A DNA stretch of 64,000 nt, from assembly GCF_028009165.1 (NCBI RefSeq), contig NC_079246.1, forward strand, positions 310,001-374,000, written 5' to 3'. Origin of the DNA: Akanthomyces muscarius. Lineage: Eukaryota; Ascomycota; Sordariomycetes; Hypocreales; Cordycipitaceae. The stretch's first letter is position 1, and each line of letters begins with the position of its first letter. Made by a program: the position numbers and the translations under genes. The notes under the pieces are model-generated. The model had not been told where the DNA came from and made no database searches. It was given only the letters and a program-made list of their open reading frames with translations. Of the stretch, positions 23,775-33,358 are shown in pieces.

Positions 23775-24533
23775 CTACAGCGACGTCTTCTCCCCGGCGA
23801 CCACATCCTCCAAGAAGTTCCTCGTAAAGCGCGAGCACTGCTCAAACGCCTTTTTGAAGCCAGCGTCCCCGCCATAGTACGGGTCATTCACAATCTCCGC
23901 CTTGCCGGTGCCGCTGTGCTCGCCAAACAGCATGACGCGCGCCTTGGCGTCGGGGTTGCCGCGCTGCAGGCGCACAAGATCCGACAGGTTGGAGCGGTCC
24001 ATGGCGAAGATGTAGTCAAACTTTTCAAAGTCGGAGGTGGCAAACTGCAAAAGAGCACAAGGTGCACGTCAGTAACGATGGTTGGGTGAGCATGCGGCAC
24101 GCGGGGGGGTAGCCTTGGACGGGTCGCGAGGGCAAAGTATCCGTAGCTTTCGAGGGTCGGTTGTGAGCATAAAAGCAGATGCGTGCATACGTACACGTCG
24201 TGCCGCGTGGTCGTAGTCTGTGATGCCATTCTCCTCCAGCGTCGCCATGGTGCGGTCGTCAGGCTCGTCGCCAGTGTGGTATGCCGCTATGGAGGGGTAA
24301 ACCCGGTCAGCACACACTGCCACTCTCGCATCCTCTGCGGCGCTGCGCTGCAAGCCGCAGAAGAAATAGGCATTGGGGGAGAGGGGAAACGTACCGGTGC
24401 CGCAGGAATCGATTCGGCCAATCTTGTCCTTCCACTCGGGCTTCTGCGCCTCGTGCCGAAAGATGCCCTCGGCCATGGTCGAGCGACAGATGTTGCCCAG
24501 GCAGACAAAGAGGACAGAAGTCTTTTCAGGCAT
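23775..24533 (-). CDS. ltp1: Low-molecular-weight protein tyrosine phosphatase
   Basis: Three exons on the minus strand, 24395-24533, 24195-24286 and 23775-24044, giving 166 residues, the normal length. The phosphatase loop CLGNICRS lies at residues 11-18 with nucleophile Cys11 and Arg17, and the general-acid loop DPYYGG is in the last exon. It removes phosphate from tyrosines, and some family members also act on small phosphomonoesters, in the cytosol. The first intron is 108 bases and the second 150 bases, long for this window; both have GTACGT donors. The gene is convergent with the cyanamide hydratase gene, with about 300 bases between their stops. Orthologous to yeast Ltp1 and S. pombe Stp1. 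Confidence 0.94.
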
Positions 24534-25441
24534 CTTTGGTCTATATGCTCGCGCGCGCGTATTAAAAAAAATATATAGCTATCGCTCAGAAGGTAAAGGG
24601 AAGTGCGAAACAAAACGGCAATCAAAAAGACGCAAAGAGCAAACGCCAAGATCGGATGTAGCTGAGTAGATCGGACAACTGTGTAACCTTCAAGTGTCGT
24701 CCGCACGTCGCGGGGTTGCGCATCTACATTTTTTTTTCCTGTCTCTATTAGGTTGTATTTTACCCCTCCACCGCCACGGCCCTACACCACCGCTAGCTAC
24801 TACCAGCATAGCAGCCTGGCTCGGCGCAACTGCCAAAAGTGTTGAGTGCTTTTTGCTCCGCTCACCATCACCGTTTTTGCTGCTCTGGTGGGTGGGTCTA
24901 GTCTGCGAGAGCCGTACCTCTCGGCTTGTACTGACTGATTCAGCACACGAACAACTAGGCATGACTGCGGGAGGCAATTGACAGGGACAAGCACGTTGAT
25001 GTTCTTACCCAGAGGCAAGCCAGCCTGCAAGTGTCCGTCTATCCTTTCATGTCATAACACTGTTGGGCACAGCTACAACACAGCTGCTCAGACATGGCAC
25101 ACTGGACAAGGTCGAGATGGACTAGATTTCTTTGAAATTTATTCATAGATACTTTTTATACTCAATACAAGAGAGGGGATGCTGCACGCTGCATGCTGCA
25201 GCTATACACGGTTTTCTGCCTCGCATGGCTGGGTCCCCGTGGCCCGCCTGCGAGTCCTCCACTGAGTCGACGCACGACATGTAAAAGAAAAAACACAGAC
25301 GCCATGCTGAAATAAGAAAGGGGTGGGTGATGTACAATATGGATGCAAGATCCGTCATAAAGCAGCCGATGATGATCAGCTGTGCAGGCACATGCCATTT
25401 CCGTGGTGTGCCGCGTCATCATGTTATACATGTGTAGTCGT
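24534..25441. other. Intergenic region between two minus-strand genes
   Basis: Contains the presumed promoter of the phosphatase gene on the left, including an alternating GCGCGC tract near 24,550 next to its start, and the 3' end of the Ups1 gene on the right. No coding frame is supported. Confidence 0.5.
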
Positions 25442-26146
25442 CTACACGGCCAGCTGGCGCTGACGCTCGCGGCGGATGGCCTCGAGCACGCCCAGCACGC
25501 CATTGTTGCGGATGCGCTCCAGCACCATCTTCATGCCGTCGCGGCTCTTGCCCAGCTGCGCCTGCGTCTTGGTCGACGCCATGCTCTCGATGCTGCGCTG
25601 GATGCCCTTTGTTCCCCAGCCGCCGATGATGCCCGAGAACCAGCCATCTTCCGCCGTCGCCTGGCCGAGCTTGCCGCGCAGCTTCTCGCCCAGCCGCGAC
25701 TTGAAGATGACCGACGTCTTGACGTCCGTCTCGAGCGACGGCGCGCGGCCGGCCCCCTCGCTGGGGATGCTAAAGTCCTGCTTCTCCACGACGGACAGCA
25801 CGCCCGTAAAGTTCAGGTTGCGGCTCTCGGTGCGCATCCAGCCCGCCTTGATGTCGACGACGCTCGTCTCGAGAATGTACGAGGCCTTGTCGCCGGCGCC
25901 ACCGCCCGTGACGCTCGCGGGCAGCAGCTTGTACACGGCGCCCGGCATGCGGCTCTTCTTCAGGTGGATGCGCGTCGTGTGCAGTCGCTGCGTGTCCGGG
26001 TCGACATGACTCGAGATGGTGTCGGTGCTGAGGACGTGGGCGGCAAAGGGGTTGAGGTTAGGAGACGAGTAGCGGAGGAAGTAGGCGAGCGTGACGGTCG
26101 GGAAGGGGTGCGAGTAGGTGTGGTTGGTCGAATGCTGGAGCACCAT
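25442..26146 (-). CDS. ups1: Ups1/PRELI-type mitochondrial phosphatidic acid transfer protein
   Basis: Intronless minus-strand gene; ATG 26146 gives 234 residues. I chose this over the ATG at 26161 because MVLQHSTNHTYSHPF aligns with the yeast Ups1 start. The PRELI/MSF1 domain covers about residues 1-180: HVLSTDTISSHVDP, then TTRIHLKKSRMP and the SRNLNFTG segment. Ups1 with Mdm35 carries phosphatidic acid across the mitochondrial intermembrane space for cardiolipin synthesis. Compared with yeast Ups1 (175 residues) this protein has a longer C-terminal tail rich in charged and helical residues, usual for filamentous fungi. The closely related Ups2/Ups3 class is less likely given the DTISxxVD match. 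Confidence 0.88.
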   Translation of the reverse strand: MVLQHSTNHTYSHPFPTVTLAYFLRYSSPNLNPFAAHVLSTDTISSHVDPDTQRLHTTRIHLKKSRMPGAVYKLLPASVTGGGAGDKASYILETSVVDIKAGWMRTESRNLNFTGVLSVVEKQDFSIPSEGAGRAPSLETDVKTSVIFKSRLGEKLRGKLGQATAEDGWFSGIIGGWGTKGIQRSIESMASTKTQAQLGKSRDGMKMVLERIRNNGVLGVLEAIRRERQRQLAV

Positions 26147-27204
26147 TTTGTCCAAGATCAATCAATCAATTGCTCGGGTCAATGATGCTAACAAGGGTCG
26201 AGCTGTAAGAATCGATGTCGTTGCGCGGTGTGCGGCGCAGTGTTTGTGGCGTTGATGCGTTGCCCGTGAGCAGGTTCGGCTCAGTCGGGACAGCCCATGG
26301 AAGGGTGCAGAAAAAAAATCACGAGACCAGTACACAGCCTGTCGAATCGACGAAATAAAACAGGCCGAAAGGAAGGTAGATGTTGTATCGACGCAGAGGA
26401 TGACGGGCTGCGAGAGATGATGAAGGATGAATGAACGGGAGGGGAAGATGGAGGGTGGTGTGCTCCCAAGACCGCTGCGGAAGAAGAGAGAAGCGACCGC
26501 CAGGAGGAGGAGGTGATGCCAATTGCAGGGCAGAGGCGAATTTTCTCCTGGCTGGGCTTTGCTGCCAAAAGTCGAAGCTCCTGATTGGTCCGCCGCTGCG
26601 GGGCCTACTGTCAGAGCTCTTGATTGGTCCAGGCTGCGGGGCGAATAGTCCGGGGTTGGGCATCCAACACGTGATTCGTTGCTGGAAATGAGACGACGCG
26701 GTCGACACAGTGGCCAGACTGTGCGCTGCATGTGCTATCAATCATGTCATGGCGGGTTATACCTGCTGTGCTTCAACGCTAATTTATTTACTGCATGGCG
26801 CCTGAATCCTGTTGATGCAGGGTGGGTGGCGCTGCATCAGACATGCCGACTCTATTGCATCACCATCCACGCTAACAGGTCCGGAACGGTCCAAATGCTA
26901 GCTCAGCCCAGCAATGCGTGTGCTGCGCTCATAAACAGGTAGCAAGTAATCGAATAATGCAGCACAGGTAGCAAAAATGCTGGATCATTTTGTCCAAAAA
27001 TCACAGGCTTAATTGAGGCCGGATGGCACTGCCACAAAAGACTGCAGTACACATGCATCGGTCTAATTGCCATCGTCAGTACCAGGCAGATTATGATTCA
27101 AGTATTATTTACATACGTCTACTCGTCCCTGCATACACAGAAAACATGCATTATATATCTATCCAAAACACGCTGGCCAAAACAATATCACACCATCAGC
27201 CCCT
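26147..27204. other. Intergenic region, nothing recognised
   Basis: Between the Ups1 start and the lipase stop, both minus strand. Two CCAAT-box-like elements (ATTGGTCC at about 26,583-26,590 and 26,622-26,629, within a repeated TTGATTGGTCC-type motif) lie upstream of Ups1 and are plausible promoter elements. No coding frame is convincing. Confidence 0.5.
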
Positions 27205-28636
27205 CTACAGTAAGAATTCCTTTTCTGCGTAGTGTCCCAGCACAATGAACCCCTCGTCATACTTTCTCTTGTCAATCCGCGCAATAATCGCACCGTGTGC
27301 ATGCCCCGTCCCATGGATCCAGACCGGGTACTTGCGCCAGCCCAGCGTGTCCAGGTTCCGAATCATGTCAAACTGGCACGGCGCCAGCGCCAGCGTCGGC
27401 TGCGTCGGCTGCGACAGCCTGCGCTCCCGCGTCAGCACCTGCCTCTCCTCGGCGTTCATCGCCTCGTCCTCGTCGTCCTCGTCATCATCCTCACCCAAGT
27501 ACTCTTGCCCCTGCGAGTTGTTGAGCGCTTCGTACGCCGACTCCACCTCGCCGCGCAGCTCCTTGATCAGCAGCGGCACCCGGTACTCCTCGATGCTGAC
27601 GCCCAGCTGGCCCTTTTCGTGCAGCCTGATGCGCTGCGAGCTGCGCACGTTTTGAATCACCGAGTTGACGAGGTACGCCGCCACGCCGATCGGCACAAAC
27701 ACGGCAATTGCCACCGCCAGCGGGATCCGCTTTAGGTACCGCAGACCGGTGGTCCAGAAGGATGTTGTCTGCGCCAGTTTGGGCCGCGGCAGAAACGGCG
27801 TCTGCGGGTCGAGGAGCACCTCGCCGCGGCCGGGAATGTAGTTGGGTCGGATGAGATCGAGGTTGCGGTAGGGGTCCGTCTTTTGGATGCACGTTGTGTA
27901 GTACACGGCGCTCTTGTCGTTGGTGATGTTGGCGTAGAGCGTGTGTCGCTTAAACTTGCGCAAGCCTGACATGAAGATGGATTTTGGGTCCGCCATGACC
28001 TGCAAGAGGGGCCGCTCGGTGTCGCGGAAACAGTCCGTGGTAAATAGCTGCTGGCCCGACATGGACAGCGTGCGCGCGCCGACGACGTTCCAAATGTGGT
28101 TGTGCCAGCCGCGGAGGGGCGTGCGCACGCCGAGATGAGGGCTCGCAAACGTGCAAAAGTTCTGTCAATTGTCAGCAGAGCCCGTGTCCCAGTATGCCCT
28201 CGTTTCATGATCCTCGTACCATGCACTCCATGCTATCCAGGATGCCCTTGGCATACAGCAGGCCGACCGTGTATCGCGAGACCAGCCCGCCGAGCGAGTA
28301 CCCAATTATGCTGAGCTTGGAGATCTTGCCGCCCGCGGCTTCGATATTGCGCAGCTCCTCTTCAATCTCAGCGCATACGCGCTCGCCGCCGCGCTCGATG
28401 CCGTCATAGGTGAAGCTGCCCGTGTTGCGCTTAGCCAGCAGGAGGTATAGCTCGTCTCGGGAGTATTCGTCGCGAAGACATTTCGCAATGTTGCGCATGT
28501 GTTCTGGTTTGCCCCATAGCTATTGTGGTTTTTGTCAGTTTAAATGGCCAGGGTGGCCGGGCGAGCCGTGATGACGTACTCCGTGGACGAGGACGCAGAG
28601 ATGGCCAGCCTTGACGCTGCCACCTTGAGAGTCCAT
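27205..28636 (-). CDS. Rog1-type lipase/serine esterase (DUF676)
   Basis: Three minus-strand exons (28580-28636, 28220-28519, 27205-28161) encode 437 residues. The first exon is only 57 bases and supplies the oxyanion segment HLCVLVHG, which joins to LWGKPEHM. The nucleophile elbow GYSLGG (Ser94) and NFCTFASPHLGVRTPL are characteristic of DUF676 putative lipases, such as yeast Rog1 and YDL109C. A single hydrophobic segment at about residues 265-285 could anchor the protein in a membrane, followed by an acidic low-complexity stretch rich in D and E. A candidate catalytic histidine is in GTGHAHGAI near the end. Family members are thought to act on monoacylglycerols or phospholipids; the substrate here is not known. 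Both introns are about 60 bases with good signals. Confidence 0.9.
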
Positions 28637-29217
28637 ACTGGCTGTGCAACTGTCTTGTTGAAGTACAGTCGGAGATTAAAAGAATGACAGGATGTTACAG
28701 CAGTTGTAAAGAAAAAAAGGCAGCAATTAGAAAGAAGGAAAGATGGCGGAGCAGGCACCGAGTCCGCTGCGGTCGTGTCAAGCTAGGCAACGTGCGGCAT
28801 TCAAAGACAGCGGGAGCGGACCATCTCGAAAAAGGGTCCGCTGCGCCGACCGAGCCGAGGCACGTCCCTGGCCTAAGCAGCATTTGTTGGGCAGCCAAGC
28901 AGCGTGTCAAAAGCTTGCCGGAAATAACAGTAATTTCCGCTGAATAGCACCGTCGTTTTGATTGTCGCCTATCCTATCCTATCCTAACGGCCGCGGCGTC
29001 GCCGCGATGAGCAGGGAGCGTCAGACTCAAATCTTCGTCACCAATGCACTCTCTTCGAGAATGACCACCGTCTTGGAGGTTGGACTACTCTGCAGCCCTG
29101 GCTTGCAGGAGCCACTTCAACTTTTTCAATATTTGGGACAGAAGAACCGGGGCTTCGATTATTTTATTCCGCTCTAATCTTGTGTCTATATATGCAACGT
29201 CCTGTCACAACGTCAGC
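28637..29217. other. Intergenic region, lipase promoter
   Basis: Upstream region of the minus-strand lipase and downstream region of the cysteine-rich orphan. A short direct repeat of CCTAT units (about 28,970-28,985) is visible. Small frames on both strands mirror each other. Confidence 0.45.
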
Positions 29218-29598
29218 CTATTTGCTGCAGGACTTCCGGTCCCATTTGCAGGCCTCCTCATTCGCAAACACACAAACATGGCATCTGGTCCTCCGGGCAT
29301 CACAGTTGCCCTCTGGGCACACGCAGCCCTTGTCCTGCTTGTCGGCGAAGCTCCTCTGCCTGCGGTAGTCCTCCTTGGCCAGCTTGTCGCCCATGGGCGC
29401 CCTGTTCGTCTCCGAGTACACCGTCTGATACACGACCATGTTCTCGACGGGAGAGGAGATGGCCGTGAATTTGCAGCCCCATTTCTCGGGATCGCCTTCC
29501 CTGAGCTGCTTGTTTGCGGACTCCCATGCCTCGCGACCGACCGTCAGCTGCGGATGGTCCGCGAGAAACGCGTCGATCTCGTCGTCGCCAGCGGCCAT
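29218..29598 (-). CDS. Cysteine-rich orphan protein of 126 residues
   Basis: Intronless frame on the minus strand from ATG 29598 (context AACATGG, favourable) to the stop at 29218. The first half is charged and soluble-looking (DDEIDAFLADHPQLTVG, then AWESANKQLREGDPEKWGC). The last 35 residues hold seven of the eight cysteines, in GCVCPEGNCDARRTRC, HVCVFANEEAC and a final KSC. No signal peptide is seen at this start. An upstream frame ending at a GTAAGT site near 29,704 could be a 5' exon, but no acceptor keeps the frame convincingly. The cysteine cluster could bind metal or, if a leader is missing from my model, form disulfides. I do not recognise a family. Confidence 0.5.
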   Translation of the reverse strand: MAAGDDEIDAFLADHPQLTVGREAWESANKQLREGDPEKWGCKFTAISSPVENMVVYQTVYSETNRAPMGDKLAKEDYRRQRSFADKQDKGCVCPEGNCDARRTRCHVCVFANEEACKWDRKSCSK

Positions 29599-30429
29599 GT
29601 TGAACGTCGTGCAGAGTGCGCTTCGGTGTTAGGAAGCTACCGAAATAAAGGTAGGTGGTGCGAAGCACTGCACCGAGGATGTGGCCTCCCCGCGATGCAC
29701 TTACGTCGAGGGACGCTGCGACTAGCACAAGTGGTGCACCACCGGATGAGCGAATAATGACGAGAATTCGTAGCTTGAGGTTTTCGTTGCCAGTGACCCT
29801 CAGCCGCACTAGATTGGCCTACTCTGAATCCATGCTTAAACATGAGATCAAGGGTTGTGGAGAATGTCCAGGCTTGCGTCTGTGACTAAATAGAAGGCTC
29901 CCTAGACGAGCAGCAGGCTGTCAAAAGTGGTGGCGCACTTGTATGGCATGCAGTGAGTCTTTATCGACCCTCTGCACTGGATAAGCCACATGACGATCTT
30001 GTAAGCTCCAAATTAAAGGAAACATTGCGGAGGACGCCTGGGCGTTGTGTTTGTGACTGAATCAAAGCCTCGCACGGCGAGCGGGCTGGCCGGCAGAAAC
30101 GCGTGCGCGCATACATCTACTGCACTAAATGCAACCATCCAACTGTTTTTTATTTATTTCTGCTTCTAACATATGTCTGTCTCTACCGAACGTCTACTTC
30201 TCTCAAGAGAGAAAGTTTTTGTCGCTGGTCTTTGCTATTTTGGTGTATTCTGTGCCAGGGTCCAAGTTCGACGCAAACCATCCAGCCTCCGACTGATTTA
30301 CAAACTCTGGACACGTCAGCCCGCGACCGGAGCGGAGCATGGTGTTGCGCCATGCCGCGAAGGCACGCCTTTATTTAGCTGTTTTGCAGATTTACAACTC
30401 ATTAATTAAAAGCGTGACATCATCGCGCA

Positions 30430-30740
30430 GCTGCCAGTTAGTGGCCTACAAGGCCCTAGCTAACCAAGTCAGCGGCCAAGTCCCGGGCTTCTCAATGTAG
30501 ATATTAGTGGTCTTAGGATGTCTCTCGTCGAAATAAATCCGCAAGCGAACGCAATTCTGCATAAACCTATAAAGAGGACGAAGATAAGCTAGCTTTATGA
30601 TAGTACGTATTAGCAATTGGTGTAGGCGAAGTAACATATTCTCTGCCGATAAGGCCTTCACCTATTACAAATACTACACACAAAATGTATAAGAAAATAG
30701 AGATTTAGATCTAAGTGTGACGGGGACTGGCGAATAATGA
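30430..30740. repeat. TA-rich segment, possible transposon remnant
   Basis: A TA-enriched stretch carrying a 71-codon minus-strand frame (30446-30661, with LRPLYRFMQNCVRLRIYF) that has no recognised homologue. Composition is like the TA-rich patch at 5151-5720 and differs from neighbouring coding DNA. No terminal inverted repeats could be found by eye. Confidence 0.3.
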
Positions 30741-31247
30741 AAATTCCATAGGCTATTGCCACGGAAGAGGCGAGTGTAGATCCAGCTCGGGGCTATATAG
30801 AGATACTGCAGCTAGCTAAGCGGAGGAGGGCCTTAGGCTGGCAGGCTCAATTCAACGAGGAGCAAGAAGAGCTGCAAAGAGACAGGAGGCAGAGGGGCAA
30901 GCAGCAGCAGTGATGAAGCTGCTTTGAGGAAGCTGATGCGAGAAGCTGCTGTGAGAACACTGGCGTTTACGGCGGACAGTGCGATGACTCAGGAAGCACG
31001 GTTCATCGACTTGAAAGCCACGGCATTTGTACCACGTTTGTTCCATAGCATAGCTGTCAGTGTCTGCGTTTCAACACATGTCGGGTGAGAAGCCAGCTGT
31101 CTGCGAGTGTTGGATCGCCGTCTTGAAAGGCGTTTTGCTGAACCAAGGGCGGCTGGCACGCATGTCATGTCGGTCAGTGTCTTTTGAATGCGCCCGTCAT
31201 CACCAAATGCATCTTACAACGCACATTATATAGTTGATGGAGTTACG

Positions 31248-31387
31248 CATCCGGCCCGATGTCGCTGCTCATTCTCGCAACCGAGGGATTCTCGGTAGTT
31301 TGATCGCTCTGAGTAGAAGACTGTGGTATCTGGCCCGGCGACACTGCTCATTGTCGTAATCGAGGGATTCCCGGTGACCTGGTTGCT
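31248..31387. repeat. Diverged two-copy tandem repeat, 79-base period
   Basis: Copy A (31248-31308) and copy B (31327-31387) are about 75% identical over 61 bases, sharing CTGCTCATT and CGAGGGATT. Many of the differences are C/T or G/A transitions. Confidence 0.65.
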
Positions 31388-31920
31388 ACAAGCAGCGATG
31401 GCAGCATTATACAGTACCGTGTCGCTATTTTACTTCAGTTTTGCCGCTTCAAAGTGCGTCGTGGGGAAGAGTGGGAGAACAGTATTGGCTCAGGCAGCAT
31501 GCTCAGGCGGTCGTCCCTTCAGCCATCACTTCAGCTCCTACATGTCCCAGCAACCGCAGTCACATGTAAAAATCCCATGCCCCCATCCCAAGGTACATGT
31601 CCGTCTTGAAAGTAACAATCGATGCTCAATGCTGTATGGACTCGCTGGCATACTTGGGGTATGCAACATGGGAATGAGAATTTCGTGCTCCATTCTCTGA
31701 AAGTAGTCAGGGCAGTTATAAGTCGGGATGACTTTCCTAAACTACGGTAGGCCCATATGTACTCCACAATCCAGGTGGATATGACATGGAACCATCCACT
31801 CACTTATTAATGGTCCAACAGCGCCAGTCCAAGTGAATTAACAAGCACAGTTGTCCAAAAAGGCAAGTTATCCCGATTGTGTCATAGGCCGGCGCCCATG
31901 TTCACGGGCAGACAATCCCA

Positions 31921-31928
31921 TTTATAAA
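31921..31928 (+). promoter_or_regulatory. TATA box of epimerase gene
   Basis: TTTATAAA lies 96 bases upstream of the ATG at 32024, at a normal distance for a fungal core promoter. Confidence 0.5.
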
Positions 31929-32023
31929 GTGGCTTGGAGCCTGCTGCAGAAATTCACGTTCACTGTTCGAACATTGTTCTACAACTAACTACTCGCTATC
32001 GCTCTGTCCCAAAAACCACAGCA

Positions 32024-33318
32024 ATGAGTCGCATCTTTATGTGAGGCCTTGCTTCTCCCGTAGTCCGCAAATTGTCGCACTAACTGTCTCTCTCAGCACT
32101 GGCGCCACTGGCTTCATCGGCGGCGAAGTCGTTCACCGTCTCGCAAATTCGCGTCTTGCCTCGCACATTGTCGCCCTTGTAAGAAACGAAGCTCGCGCTG
32201 CGCAAATCACCACAAAGTACCCAGCTGTTGTGCCGCTCATTGCCGACTTGGATGCCAGTGATACCATCGCAACGGCCGCGTCTGAGGCGGATGTTGTTCT
32301 TCGTGAGTTCCACCAGCGGTTTTTGTTTTTTTGCCTCCATTTTTTGGAAGGGTTATATCGTGACAGACGAGCTCGCGTGCTAACTGTTCCAGACTTGGCG
32401 AGTTCGAACCACGCGGGCAGCGCTAAGGCGATTGCCCAAGGCCTTGGAAAGTCGCAGAGCAAAAACCCAGGTAGGTCACAGCATCGCGAATACTGCCACC
32501 CCACGCTGAAGCATACTGACTTTCTCGTATAGTTTGGATCCAGATTTCGGGCGCAAGCGTCCTCTCCGGCCCCGAAATTGCCAACCATTCGTACGGGAAT
32601 GCCAGCTCCAAAGTCTACAACGATGTGGCCGACGCCTCCGAGCTGCGCGACATCATCGCCTCGTCCCCGAAACGAGTCGTCGACCGTCTCGTGACCAACT
32701 TGTCCGCCAGCCAGCCGAGTGTTCGCACGGCCATCATATACGGACCCATCATTTACGGCCTGGGCAACGGCCCCGTGAACCAGCGCAGCATCCAAATGCC
32801 CAGCCTCGCCAAGGCGACGCTTCAAAACGGATTTGCGCCGCACGTCGGCAAGGGACTTAGCGCCTGGAGCAATGTGCACGTCTCCGACATTGCCCAGCTG
32901 GTCCTGAAGCTCGTCGCGGCGTCACAGCACAGCACTGATCAGAAGTCGTTGTGGAACAAGGATGGTCTTTATTTCGCCGACGCGGGAAAAATCGTGAGTC
33001 CTCAAGCGTGGCGTCTTCTTCTCGTATCGCTGACCAATTCCATAGTCTTTTGGCGACATCGCCCGCAAGATAGCCACGTTTGCTGCGGCACAAGGCTTCA
33101 TCGAATCCCCCGCTGTCAAGGAAGTCGACGACGAGGCCGCCGAGTCCATCACTGCGCATGCCGCCGTGCTACTGGGGACCAATGCGCAGACAAGAGGCGA
33201 TCGGGCCCGCACCTTGCTTGGATGGGCGCCGCAGGGCCCAAGTCTAGACGAAGAGATCGAACGGGTCGTGACGGAGGAAGCAGCTGCCAGCAGGGGCAGT
33301 GCATCGCCAAAGATATAA
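32024..33318 (+). CDS. NAD-dependent epimerase/dehydratase-like protein
   Basis: Five exons (32024-32040, 32097-32302, 32393-32470, 32533-32993, 33046-33318) encode 344 residues. The first exon has only 17 bases; joined to exon 2 it produces the Rossmann start MSRIFITGATGFIGG with the nucleotide-binding GxxGxxG at 8-14. The next blocks, DADLDASDT-like loop residues, HLASSNHAG and WIQISGASVL, fit the extended short-chain dehydrogenase family that includes nucleotide-sugar epimerases and fungal proteins annotated as NAD-dependent epimerase/dehydratase. The usual catalytic YxxxK is not obvious; SKVYNDVAD occupies the region where a catalytic Tyr would be expected, so activity is uncertain. The C-terminal WAPQGPSLDEEIERV motif is typical. 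It is convergent with the following regulator gene with only 40 bases between stop codons. The substrate is unknown. Confidence 0.85.
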
Positions 33319-33358
33319 AGTGTTCTTAGCCTGTTTAGGCGTAGGGGTCTATTATCCA

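Larger units (their letters stand above)
29599..32023. other. Gene-poor island with relic sequence
   Basis: About 2.4 kb without an intact gene. It contains a TA-rich segment (about 30,430-30,740), an old tandem duplication (31,248-31,387), and the epimerase promoter at the right end with a TATA box (TTTATAAA, 31,921-31,928). The frames at 31,323-31,803 on both strands are not convincing genes. Confidence 0.5.

Noticed and set aside
26147..26161. Upstream ATG five codons before the chosen Ups1 start
   Set aside because: The second methionine aligns exactly with the family N-terminus; the extra residues are not conserved.
25382..26185. 267-codon plus-strand frame over the Ups1 gene
   Set aside because: Shadow of the Ups1 coding strand; Arg/Ala/His-rich, no family, start and end outside any signal.
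31531..31803. Possible oxidase relic on the minus strand
   Set aside because: Some His/Cys/Trp clusters looked like a copper-oxidase end, but no motif could be aligned and the frame breaks repeatedly.
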